Assembly: GCA_030765665.1 (NCBI GenBank)
Contig: JAVCCD010000138.1
Location: 1 to 5,500 of the forward strand
From: Candidatus Tenebribacter mawsonii
GTDB lineage: Bacteria > Cloacimonadota > Cloacimonadia > Cloacimonadales > TCS61
Direction of reading: 5' to 3'
DNA: 5,500 bases
Part shown: positions 1 through 5,474 of the stretch, piece by piece
Numbering within the stretch: the stretch's first letter is position 1
Layout of the letters: each line of letters opens with the position of its first letter
Position numbers and translations under genes: made by a program
The notes under the pieces: generated by a model
What the model saw: only the letters and a program-made list of their open reading frames with translations
What the model was told of the DNA's origin: nothing
Databases searched by the model: none

Positions 1-77
1 AATTAAAAAACGACTTTGATAGACAAATTATCAATACAAAAAATCTAACACTCCATTAAATATTGTATTGTTAATAA

Positions 78-587
78 TTATCTTTTAAAACATTGCTTTA
101 ACACTGCTTTCAATTTGAGATTCATATATAGATCACTGGTTTCCAAAAATCGTATGAATTCTGAATTTAGATATTTTTGATCAATTCTCAATTGTATATA
201 GCATCTTTTTCCTTTCCCTCTAATTGAAGTAACAGACATCTCTCCCATTTCGATCTGTACATCTGCAACATTCATCAGGTAATTCGTGAAGTGATTGAAT
301 ACTTTATCCAGCTCTGCCTGAATGGTTTCATCTCCGGGTGTTATGCAGTTCTCTGCAACATGATTATTAAGATATTTATTTATTTTGGGGGAGTATGTCT
401 GAAAGGCGATGTTTTTCGCTGCTAATCTGGCTAAATATTCATCCGGATTTTCTGCTTCTGCACAACTAACTACATAACCATCTTCCTGTGCTTTGTACCA
501 AATTGGAACTGTAGGTTCAGTTTGTTTTTTCACCATTGTGCAGGAAATGGTGATGAGAATTATAAGTAATAAAATAGGGGGGTTCAT
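78..587 (-). CDS. Small LPP20-like lipoprotein, function unknown
   Basis: This 169-residue protein begins with a short hydrophobic stretch (residues 5-15) followed by Cys16 in the context TISC. That reads as a slightly atypical lipobox, so the mature protein is probably a lipid-anchored envelope protein. The stretch after the linker (P-x-W-Y at 28-31, then GYVVSCAEAE, then an Ala-rich AARLAAK-like helix around 51-62) resembles the LPP20 family, in which a Trp-Tyr motif precedes a glycine/alanine strand and an A-rich helix. A possible matching strand is GKRCYIQLRID near 126-136. The assignment rests on pattern only. The ATG follows AGGAG with a 6-nt spacer, and that AGGAG lies in the last codons of the alkylation-repair gene, whose stop is 2 nt upstream, so translation is probably coupled. 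It is the last gene of the run visible here. No partner or substrate can be named. Confidence 0.75.
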   Translation of the reverse strand: MNPPILLLIILITISCTMVKKQTEPTVPIWYKAQEDGYVVSCAEAENPDEYLARLAAKNIAFQTYSPKINKYLNNHVAENCITPGDETIQAELDKVFNHFTNYLMNVADVQIEMGEMSVTSIRGKGKRCYIQLRIDQKYLNSEFIRFLETSDLYMNLKLKAVLKQCFKR

Positions 588-589
588 TC

Positions 590-1285
590 TTAACTCCTAA
601 TTCGTAATTTCCCTTGATTCTTAAGCCATTTGAGGGCTTCTCTTTTACTTAGATTTGCAAGTTCATTATTTTCTACAAAATTTATCACAGCTTCAGCGTC
701 TGTTTTAGAATATTCACGTAATATCCAACCAATTGCTTTATTTATAAAAAATTCTTTACTCCCAATTAATTGCATAATTAATTTTTCCATCAGCATTTCA
801 TCAGTTTTATCTTTGTAGCTGAGTTGGAATAAAAGACAGGTTCGCTGTAACCACATATTCTCACTTTTCATCCATCTATTAATGTATTTATCACGAAGAT
901 GAGGAAACCTTTTAAAATGTTCTCCCACCATCCAGCTGGCTAAACCATCCACACTATCCCACCACGATTTTGTGATAATAAGCTGCTCAAATAGATCAAT
1001 AAAATCTTCATCCCATTTTTTTGTGAATTTCCTTAATAAACTAATTGCAGCATATTGATATTCCCGTTCTGGCAGTTCCCACAAATCTAATGTAATCTGC
1101 TTTAATTCCGATGTTTCAGGTAGACCGTTTTCTATAATATGAGATCTTAAAAGTTCTTTACGTTTCGGTGTTTTAATCCCCAGATACGGAAATAGATTCT
1201 TCATGTATTTTGCCATTGGTTCAGCATTGACAGGATTGGTGTTTTCATTAAACAAGCTCACTAATGGACTTATAAAATTATGCAT
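590..1285 (-). CDS. DNA alkylation repair protein, AlkD family
   Basis: The 231-residue all-helical protein matches the AlkD family of HEAT-repeat DNA glycosylases, which excise cationic alkylated bases such as 3-methyladenine and 7-methylguanine without flipping the base into a pocket. The active-site residues known for Bacillus cereus AlkD (Trp109, Asp113, Arg148, Trp187) are all found here at the same numbers: W109 and D113 in the SWWDSVD motif, R148 in WLQRTC, and W187 in KAIGWILREY. The length is normal for the family (about 230-240), so the enzyme looks intact. The ATG is preceded by GGAG within the last codons of the barrel-protein gene, and that gene's stop is 3 nt upstream. The protein is presumably cytoplasmic. 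The neighbours are not repair genes, so co-expression with envelope genes is unexplained. The substrate range cannot be read from sequence. Confidence 0.93.
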   Translation of the reverse strand: MHNFISPLVSLFNENTNPVNAEPMAKYMKNLFPYLGIKTPKRKELLRSHIIENGLPETSELKQITLDLWELPEREYQYAAISLLRKFTKKWDEDFIDLFEQLIITKSWWDSVDGLASWMVGEHFKRFPHLRDKYINRWMKSENMWLQRTCLLFQLSYKDKTDEMLMEKLIMQLIGSKEFFINKAIGWILREYSKTDAEAVINFVENNELANLSKREALKWLKNQGKLRIRS

Positions 1286-1288
1286 TGA

Positions 1289-1924
1289 TCAATCTCCAAA
1301 TTTATAGACAAGTTTAAGAATATCATAAGCGAAAAAGGGATTAGTATCCTGATCAGTAAAGCCAGAATATTCACGACCATAAAATTGATGATTCTCACCT
1401 AATATATAATATCCAATTTTAAAATTACTTTCTATAAATATGTTTTTTCTTACATTCAAACCCAAACCAATACTTGTCCCAATACCCATTTTATATATTG
1501 ATTTTTCCTGATAACTATAAATGTTGTTCATTCTTCCAGGTAAACCACTAAGATAAGTATTCCTTATGAAATTCCCACCAATAATATAAAATGGGCATAC
1601 ATTTAGAAATGGAATTCTTTTTTTGTAAGAAATATTAATATCAAGAATTTGATAATATGGCTCAAGATTAATTTCACTTTTATAATAATAGTCCAATTCT
1701 ATCCTTAATCTATTATTAATAATGTTATTTATTGATATGCCAAATTGTAATGGGTTGCCTTCTTCAAATGAAACAAGTCGGTAACAATCAGCATTAAGAG
1801 AAATCGTCTTTGATTGTTTTTCGGAAATTGTTTCCTGACAACTTAAGCCATTGACGCTTATGATAAGGAAGAATAAAATTAAATATCTTTTTTGTATGCT
1901 AACTAATAAGTTATTTTTTTTCAT
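1289..1924 (-). CDS. Secreted probable outer-membrane beta-barrel protein
   Basis: This 211-residue protein has a basic N-terminus (K2, K3, K12, R13), a hydrophobic core at about 14-26 and a plausible cleavage region around GLSCQE (26-31), which together form a signal peptide. The mature part is rich in Tyr, Ile, Asn and Gly with alternating hydrophobic/polar stretches, for example RLRIELDYYYKSEI, GIGTSIGLGLNV and NIFIESNFKIGYYI. It ends in LKLVYKFGD, like the closing strand of a small outer-membrane barrel. I do not recognise a specific family and the function is unknown. Cys29 is not in a good lipobox, so I prefer a soluble or barrel fate over a lipoprotein. The start ATG overlaps the amidotransferase stop by one base (TAATG), with GGAG 7 nt upstream, which supports both the start choice and translational coupling. 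The next gene, for the DNA glycosylase, follows after 3 nt. Confidence 0.7.
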   Translation of the reverse strand: MKKNNLLVSIQKRYLILFFLIISVNGLSCQETISEKQSKTISLNADCYRLVSFEEGNPLQFGISINNIINNRLRIELDYYYKSEINLEPYYQILDINISYKKRIPFLNVCPFYIIGGNFIRNTYLSGLPGRMNNIYSYQEKSIYKMGIGTSIGLGLNVRKNIFIESNFKIGYYILGENHQFYGREYSGFTDQDTNPFFAYDILKLVYKFGD

Positions 1925-2634
1925 TATTGATCTCCATATTTTTCTGAATTTATAAAATTCTTAAAAATAAGAAAATTCTGTTTGATTTGAATTTCGTTTT
2001 CCAATTCATCTTTGTAATACTTATTATCGTTTGGAAATTCTAACAAGTGGTTTTTAACCATTTCGTTTCCATTTTCAAACTGCATTTCAGGATGAAATTG
2101 AACACCCCAAACCGGTAAGTTCTTATATTGAAAAGCTTGTACTGCACAATCTTCATTTGTAGCAATTATTGTAAAATCATCATTAAAATTGCAAACTTCA
2201 TCGTAATGTGATTCCAGAAATACAGGACTGGAAATTCCTGTGAAAAGAGGATTTTCTTTGATCTGCATTTTCTTCCAACCGAATTCAGGAGTTGTTGTTC
2301 TTCTGCAAGCATTTGTCCCTACTATTGCTCTGGCTATCATTTGATGACCATGACAAATTCCCAAAATTGGTTTCTCCATTTCTATAAAGTAGTTAATAAC
2401 CATCATAATTATTTTATCAAATTTGCTTCTTTTCGAGGCGGAAAGCGATGAACCAGTGATTAACAAATGTGAATATTTTGAAAATATCTCTTCATTAGTA
2501 ATAAAATCGTCTAATATCTCATCTTCTAAATGTACAATCTCATATGGAAATTCATTCATAATGAAAGGTAGTATTTTTACATCAAAACCAATTTTATATT
2601 TTTCTGTAATTATTGTATTGAACGCGAGAAGCAT
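1924..2634 (-). CDS. Class I glutamine amidotransferase, stand-alone (GMP synthase-like)
   Basis: The 236-residue protein is a single GATase1 domain, the fold that releases ammonia from glutamine through a Cys-His-Glu triad. The nucleophile elbow is GICHGHQM with Cys94, and the other triad residues are His181 and Glu183 in VQFHPE. An oxyanion-loop-like LITGSS lies near 58-63, and SHYDEV (142-147) resembles the corresponding segment of GMP synthase-type amidotransferases. No synthetase domain is fused and no acceptor enzyme is adjacent. It may act on its own, for example as a gamma-glutamyl hydrolase or transferase, or pair with a distant partner; the sequence does not say. The C-terminal extension after residue 195 is Lys/Glu/Asn-rich and helical. 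The start is preceded by AAGGAAGG with a rather long 10-nt spacer, within a 32-nt gap after the transporter. The gene overlaps the next one by one base. Confidence 0.88.
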   Translation of the reverse strand: MLLAFNTIITEKYKIGFDVKILPFIMNEFPYEIVHLEDEILDDFITNEEIFSKYSHLLITGSSLSASKRSKFDKIIMMVINYFIEMEKPILGICHGHQMIARAIVGTNACRRTTTPEFGWKKMQIKENPLFTGISSPVFLESHYDEVCNFNDDFTIIATNEDCAVQAFQYKNLPVWGVQFHPEMQFENGNEMVKNHLLEFPNDNKYYKDELENEIQIKQNFLIFKNFINSEKYGDQ

Positions 2635-2666
2635 AACTTAATAACCTTCCTTAATAATTTAAATAA

Positions 2667-3554
2667 CTACTTATTTAATATTTCTTTATCTGTCATATTA
2701 TTTTTTTTCCATAATTGAGAAATCATCATTCCTGCTAACATCAGCAAACATCCTACAATAGTATTCAAATTCAATGTTTCTTTTAGGATCAAGACCCCAC
2801 CTGTTACAGCAAAAACAGCTTCTAAACTTAATATAATTGCAGCATGTGTGGGATGAGCTTTTTTCTGAGCTATAATCTGTAACGTGAATCCAATTCCAAC
2901 CGAAACTAAACCTCCATAAACAAGTGGTATTAATGCAGCATAAATTGCCGTCCATGTTGATGTTTCTGTAAATAACATAACCATAAAACACAGAATGGAA
3001 GTTACTAAAAACTGGATACAGGCAATAATTATTGGTTCTACTTTCTTGGCAAAATTATCTATTAGCAAAACATGAACTGCCCAAATTATAGAACTTACAA
3101 AAACAAGGAGATTTCCGAAATTCATCGAAATGTTTTCTGTAGCGCTAAGAAAATACAATCCGGAAACTGCCAATATTGCACCAATCCAGGTTGTCTTAAA
3201 AGTTTTTCGACCGATAAACATCCCCAAAATTGGAACTATGACAACATATATTCCTGTTATGAATCCTGCATTCCCCGCTGTAGTATAGATGAGCCCAACT
3301 TGCTGAAAAGAAGATGCAATAAATAGAACTGAACCTAGAATAATTCCGTACTTAAGATTAACTTTTGCAGAAGTTGTAACAGATACCTTTTTCTTTAGAA
3401 CTATGGGAATCAAAAATAATCCTCCCATCGCAAACCTGATAGCATTATATGTAAATGGTCCTATATATTGCATTCCTGCTCTTTGAGCAACGAAGCCAAA
3501 TCCCCAGATAATTGCAGAGGTTAATAGCAAAAGATCTGTTTTATATTTACTCAT
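2667..3554 (-). CDS. EamA/DMT-family membrane transporter
   Basis: The 295-residue protein is a drug/metabolite transporter superfamily member with the usual ten membrane helices in two EamA repeats (about 7-137 and 146-283). Family-typical stretches are WGFGFVAQRAGM at 17-28, YNAIRFAMGG at 36-45, TTAGNAGFITGIYVVIVPIL at 91-110 near the end of repeat 1, and QKKAHPTHAAIILSLEAVFA at 230-249 with the glutamate-bearing LILKE at 255-259 in repeat 2. The length and the short charged C-terminal tail are normal. These proteins sit in the inner membrane and export or exchange small metabolites such as amino acids; the substrate is not deducible here. The ATG is 2 nt after the hydrolase stop. No good Shine-Dalgarno sequence is visible (only GAG about 14 nt away), so initiation probably depends on coupling to the upstream gene. 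Confidence 0.93.
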   Translation of the reverse strand: MSKYKTDLLLLTSAIIWGFGFVAQRAGMQYIGPFTYNAIRFAMGGLFLIPIVLKKKVSVTTSAKVNLKYGIILGSVLFIASSFQQVGLIYTTAGNAGFITGIYVVIVPILGMFIGRKTFKTTWIGAILAVSGLYFLSATENISMNFGNLLVFVSSIIWAVHVLLIDNFAKKVEPIIIACIQFLVTSILCFMVMLFTETSTWTAIYAALIPLVYGGLVSVGIGFTLQIIAQKKAHPTHAAIILSLEAVFAVTGGVLILKETLNLNTIVGCLLMLAGMMISQLWKKNNMTDKEILNK

Positions 3555-3556
3555 AA

Positions 3557-4333
3557 TTATGAATTTATCTCAATTACCAATCCTAAATGATCTGATGGAT
3601 AAATTCCATCTTTGTCAGGTTTATTCCCAATTAATTTTATGCTTTTTATCTCTTTTGCGATAGGCTCATTTGCCCAACAAAAATCAATTCGTTTTATAGG
3701 ATCCTTGCTAGGATATGAGAATCCTTTTTTCTCAGGATTTAGTTTTTTCCAGATATCTATCAACCCCTGCATTATAAGTTTGTGAATGTTTTCATTTTGT
3801 GGTGTTGCATTCATATCTCCCAATAAAATCATGGGATATCCTGCAAACCGATCAGTATAGCTCATCACTTCTCCAATATTAGATCTCAAATTCATCTCTT
3901 CATTTGAAAAATGTGTATTGAAAAGAAAGAAAACAAAATTGTTTGAGACAATTGCAGAATATTGTGTAATCCGCATATTCATATCTTTTGGATTGTTAAT
4001 ATGAGAGTGGAATATGGTTCCTGTTTCCATAATATCATTTTTTGAGATTATTGAAAGTCCTTCCCAAAAACCACTTGGTTCGTAATGCATTGCAGGTTGA
4101 GTAATAATTTTTGCATCAATAAACTTATTTTCACTTTGTAATTGTGTAAGAATCTGCTCAGCAGAATTCATGTAAGTAGCTTTTGTGCTCGGATGATCTT
4201 TGTTAAATCTTACTTCCTGCAAAGCAATTATGTCTGCATCTGATTTTATTATCTCATCCGCGATCAAATTTTTTCTTATTATCCATCTGGGATGATCATC
4301 GTAATTTGCAATGTTCCACGATACTATTTTCAT
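3557..4333 (-). CDS. Endonuclease/exonuclease/phosphatase family hydrolase
   Basis: The 258-residue protein carries the complete metal-dependent motif set of the EEP superfamily (DNase I, exonuclease III, sphingomyelinase and inositol phosphatase relatives): SWNI with Asn7, LQE with Glu40, EGLSIISK at 91-98, NTHF with His141, GDMN with Asp173 and Asn175, RIDF with Asp217, and SDHLG with Asp248 and His249. All expected catalytic and metal-binding positions are present, so it should be active as a phosphodiesterase or phosphatase. The substrate (DNA, lipid head group or other phosphate ester) is uncertain. No signal peptide or membrane segment is present, since the first beta strand starts at Met1. 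It is the first gene of the six-gene run. Its ATG lies only 10 nt after hairpin array 1, with GAGG and a 4-nt spacer, so its leader is the repeat array. Confidence 0.9.
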   Translation of the reverse strand: MKIVSWNIANYDDHPRWIIRKNLIADEIIKSDADIIALQEVRFNKDHPSTKATYMNSAEQILTQLQSENKFIDAKIITQPAMHYEPSGFWEGLSIISKNDIMETGTIFHSHINNPKDMNMRITQYSAIVSNNFVFFLFNTHFSNEEMNLRSNIGEVMSYTDRFAGYPMILLGDMNATPQNENIHKLIMQGLIDIWKKLNPEKKGFSYPSKDPIKRIDFCWANEPIAKEIKSIKLIGNKPDKDGIYPSDHLGLVIEINS

Positions 4334-4344
4334 AATTCCTCTCG
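4334..4344 (-). promoter_or_regulatory. Ribosome binding site of the hydrolase gene, fused to array 1
   Basis: Read on the minus strand, the array's GGTAC is followed by GA, then GAGG, a 4-nt spacer AATT and the ATG. The spacing is short but identical to that in front of the transposase gene, where it reads GGTAC-AA-GAGG-AGAA-ATG. Both leaders look like shortened copies of the repeat spacer (GGTAC-GAAGAC-GGAGAATATTAT), so the translation signal may be part of the mobile repeat itself. The resemblance is seen directly; the origin is inference. Confidence 0.6.
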
Positions 4345-4584
4345 TACCTTAACGTTGTAAGTTAATGATAATATTCTCCGTCTTTGTACCTTAACGTTGC
4401 ACGTTAAGGATAATATTTTCCGTCTTCGTACCTTAACGTTGCACGTTAAGGGAAATATTTTCCGTCTTCGTACCTTAACGTTGTAAGTTAAGGATAATAT
4501 TCTCTGTCTTCGCACCTTAACGTTGCACGTTAATGATAATATTCTCCGTCTTCGTACCTTAACGTTGCACGTTAAGGATAATAT
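4344..4584. repeat. Array 1: six 42-bp tandem hairpin repeats
   Basis: Units begin at 4344, 4386, 4428, 4470, 4512 and 4554, an exact 42-nt period; the last unit is cut to 31 nt where the cap begins. Each unit starts GTAC (GCAC in unit 5) and carries a 21-nt palindrome with a CCTTAACGT left arm, a 3-nt loop and an ACGTTAAGG right arm, then a conserved AT-rich spacer ending CCGTCTTC. The left arm is the same in all units. The right arm is perfect in units 2, 3 and 6 and is altered in unit 1 (AAGTTAATG), unit 4 (AAGTTAAGG) and unit 5 (ACGTTAATG). Spacers are conserved, so this is not CRISPR. The array fills the gap between the transposase stop and the hydrolase start. Confidence 0.97.
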
Positions 4585-4610
4585 AGGCGACGTACAACGT
4601 CACTGTACAT
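4585..4610. repeat. Cap element of array 1 with its own small hairpin
   Basis: After the last unit the sequence changes to a 26-nt segment that recurs once in the window, at 5413-5438, with a single difference (T at 4604, C at 5432). It contains a 5-bp stem GACGT/ACGTC around an ACA loop (4589-4601) and ends in GTACAT. Its last base is also the last base of the transposase stop codon, so the array abuts the transposase gene exactly. It probably marks a recognised end of the element (inference). Confidence 0.85.
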
Positions 4611-5245
4611 TAAACCCCAATATTACGCAACAAAGATTCATCAATCCAAGTAAATTTCCATTCTTGCCAATTTTTTATTAGTTTTGCTTTTACTGGATTA
4701 TTTAAAATATACCAGACGATAGAATTAAATTCTTCCTCAGTTCTACAATAATGATCAAAGTATTCACGATGCCAAAATTGACCTGTCCGATCTAATAACT
4801 GATTACATTTTCTAGCAGTAAAACGTTTATGATTTTGCATTATATATGGTAGAGAATGCGGATTAACGTCCTTTTTCTTTAATGTAAGAAGCACATGCAC
4901 GTGATTGGGCATAATACAAAAACAATGAAGATCATAAAACTTTTCATTTCCAAAAATAAGGCTTATCTGAACAATCTCAGCTAAATCGGCTTGCATTAAC
5001 CAACGAGGTGATATGTTTTTTGATAAATGTTGATCGTATAAATCGAATAATTGGAATTCAAATTTGTAAACCTGATCATACGATAATTTTTTGTTTGTAT
5101 AATATTCTTTTTTCTTATTACTTAGAAGCTGCTTTAATTTTTCAGGTGAATTTAATTTCAAATTATAGGTTATAAAAATTGGAGTATCTTCTGGAAAGAT
5201 ATGAGGAAGATTTCCTCTATGGAATAATTTATAAATATCTTTCAT
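4610..5245 (-). CDS. REP-associated IS200-like Y1 tyrosine transposase (RAYT)
   Basis: This 211-residue protein belongs to the Y1 (HUH) single-strand transposase family, REP-associated branch. The metal-binding HUH motif is MPNHVHVLL with His115 and His117. A FWHREYFDHY segment lies at 157-166, and the probable nucleophile Tyr179 sits in YILNNPVKAKLI, 64 residues after the first His, close to the spacing in IS608 TnpA. The N-terminal RGNLPHIFPEDTPIFITYNL (10-29) and the helical insert at 34-95 are typical of longer RAYTs. All catalytic residues are present, so it is probably functional. Family members nick and join single-stranded DNA at palindromic repeats, and here the gene lies directly between two hairpin arrays. 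The ATG has GAGG with a 4-nt spacer, which the repeat appears to supply. Composition is AT-rich like the neighbours, with no obvious sign of recent foreign origin. Confidence 0.95.
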   Translation of the reverse strand: MKDIYKLFHRGNLPHIFPEDTPIFITYNLKLNSPEKLKQLLSNKKKEYYTNKKLSYDQVYKFEFQLFDLYDQHLSKNISPRWLMQADLAEIVQISLIFGNEKFYDLHCFCIMPNHVHVLLTLKKKDVNPHSLPYIMQNHKRFTARKCNQLLDRTGQFWHREYFDHYCRTEEEFNSIVWYILNNPVKAKLIKNWQEWKFTWIDESLLRNIGV

Positions 5246-5256
5246 TTCTCCTCTTG
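5246..5256 (-). promoter_or_regulatory. Ribosome binding site of the transposase gene, fused to array 2
   Basis: On the minus strand the array's GGTAC is followed by AAGAGGAGAA and then the ATG. The GAGG is 4 nt from the start codon (AGGAG only 2 nt), which is short but matches the hydrolase leader. The leader differs from the repeat spacer start GGTACGAAGACGGAGAA by little more than the loss of a G and a C, which suggests it derives from a repeat unit (inference). Confidence 0.6.
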
Positions 5257-5412
5257 TACCTTAACGTTGCACGTTAAGGATAATATTTTCCGTCTTCGTA
5301 CCTTAACGTTGCACGTTAAGGATAATATTCTCCGTCTTCGTACCTTAACGTTGTAAGTTAATGATAATATTCTCTGTCTTCGTACCTTAACGTTGCACGT
5401 TAAGGATAATAT
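5256..5412. repeat. Array 2: four 42-bp tandem hairpin repeats
   Basis: Units begin at 5256, 5298, 5340 and 5382 with the same exact 42-nt period and sequence as array 1; the last unit is cut at 5412 by the cap. Units 1, 2 and 4 have perfect CCTTAACGT/ACGTTAAGG arms. Unit 3 carries the AAGTTAATG right-arm variant together with a CTCTGTCTTC spacer end; the same CTCTG spacer change is found in array 1 unit 4. The array forms the 5' leader of the transposase gene. Confidence 0.97.
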
Positions 5413-5438
5413 AGGCGACGTACAACGTCACCGTACAT
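5413..5438. repeat. Cap element of array 2
   Basis: This is the second copy of the 26-nt cap, 828 bp from the first, with one substitution at 5432. The GACGT/ACGTC stem lies at 5417-5429. It closes the outer end of the transposase element; one base later a separate large palindrome begins. Confidence 0.85.
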
Positions 5439-5439
5439 A

Positions 5440-5474
5440 TCATTCAGGGTGCATAAATTATGCACCCTGAATGA
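5440..5474. repeat. 35-bp near-perfect palindrome at the outer edge of the element
   Basis: Two 17-nt arms (5440-5456 TCATTCAGGGTGCATAA and its exact reverse complement at 5458-5474) surround a single central base. As RNA it would form a strong hairpin on either strand once a few central A/T pairs open as the loop. No clear run of T follows on either strand, so a standard intrinsic terminator is not well supported. It may be a terminator of an upstream minus-strand gene outside the window, a protein-binding palindrome or a separate repeat. Its sequence is unrelated to the 42-bp units. Confidence 0.8.

Larger units (their letters stand above)
4344..5438 (-). mobile_element. RAYT plus flanking hairpin arrays (REPtron-like element)
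   Basis: The transposase gene is enclosed by array 1 plus cap on its 3' side and array 2 plus cap on its 5' side. The arrays lie in the same orientation, so the unit is bordered by directly repeated ends: each array begins GTACCTT and each cap ends GTACAT. This resembles REP/RAYT loci, where palindromes flank a Y1 transposase that is domesticated or moves the repeats. Here the palindromes are in regular tandem arrays rather than paired REPINs. Whether the whole segment moves as a unit is not shown; no target duplication is visible, nor would one be expected for Y1 enzymes. Confidence 0.75.

Noticed and set aside
32..70. Inverted repeat CAATACAA/TTGTATTG as a terminator after the lipoprotein gene
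   Set aside because: It has 8-bp AT-rich arms with a 23-nt loop, and the T-run lies before rather than after the second arm on the minus strand, so it does not form a convincing terminator.
630..818. Plus-strand open frame of 62 codons
   Set aside because: It lies wholly inside the AlkD-family gene, antisense, with no ribosome site or recognisable protein.
2423..2641. Plus-strand open frame of 72 codons
   Set aside because: It is antisense to the glutamine amidotransferase gene, whose catalytic motifs establish the real coding strand.
2698..3326. Additional open frames within the transporter gene (2698-2991 minus, 3072-3326 plus)
   Set aside because: They are shadows of the EamA transporter reading frame. 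Their translations are Cys/Asn-rich and non-protein-like.
4411..4419. TATTAT or GATAAT boxes in each repeat unit as promoter -10 elements
   Set aside because: No partner -35 or -33 element at proper spacing is visible on either strand, and such AT-rich hexamers are common in this sequence.
4330..4515. A 61-codon minus-strand frame made of 14-residue repeats (RRRKILSLTCNVKV type), overlapping the hydrolase start by ATGA
   Set aside because: It is simply the 42-bp repeat read in a frame that stays open because 42 is divisible by three. The GTG start exists only because unit 5 has GCAC in place of GTAC. No independent ribosome site or protein-like composition supports it.
4574..4610. Twelve-codon minus-strand frame starting in the cap (ATG at the GTACAT end, overlapping the transposase stop as TAATG; also present in the 5402-5438 copy)
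   Set aside because: It is too short, has no ribosome binding site of its own and follows automatically from the repeated cap sequence.
4344..5412. CRISPR array
   Set aside because: The segments between palindromes are conserved in all units rather than unique, the repeats flank a transposase, and no cas gene is present.
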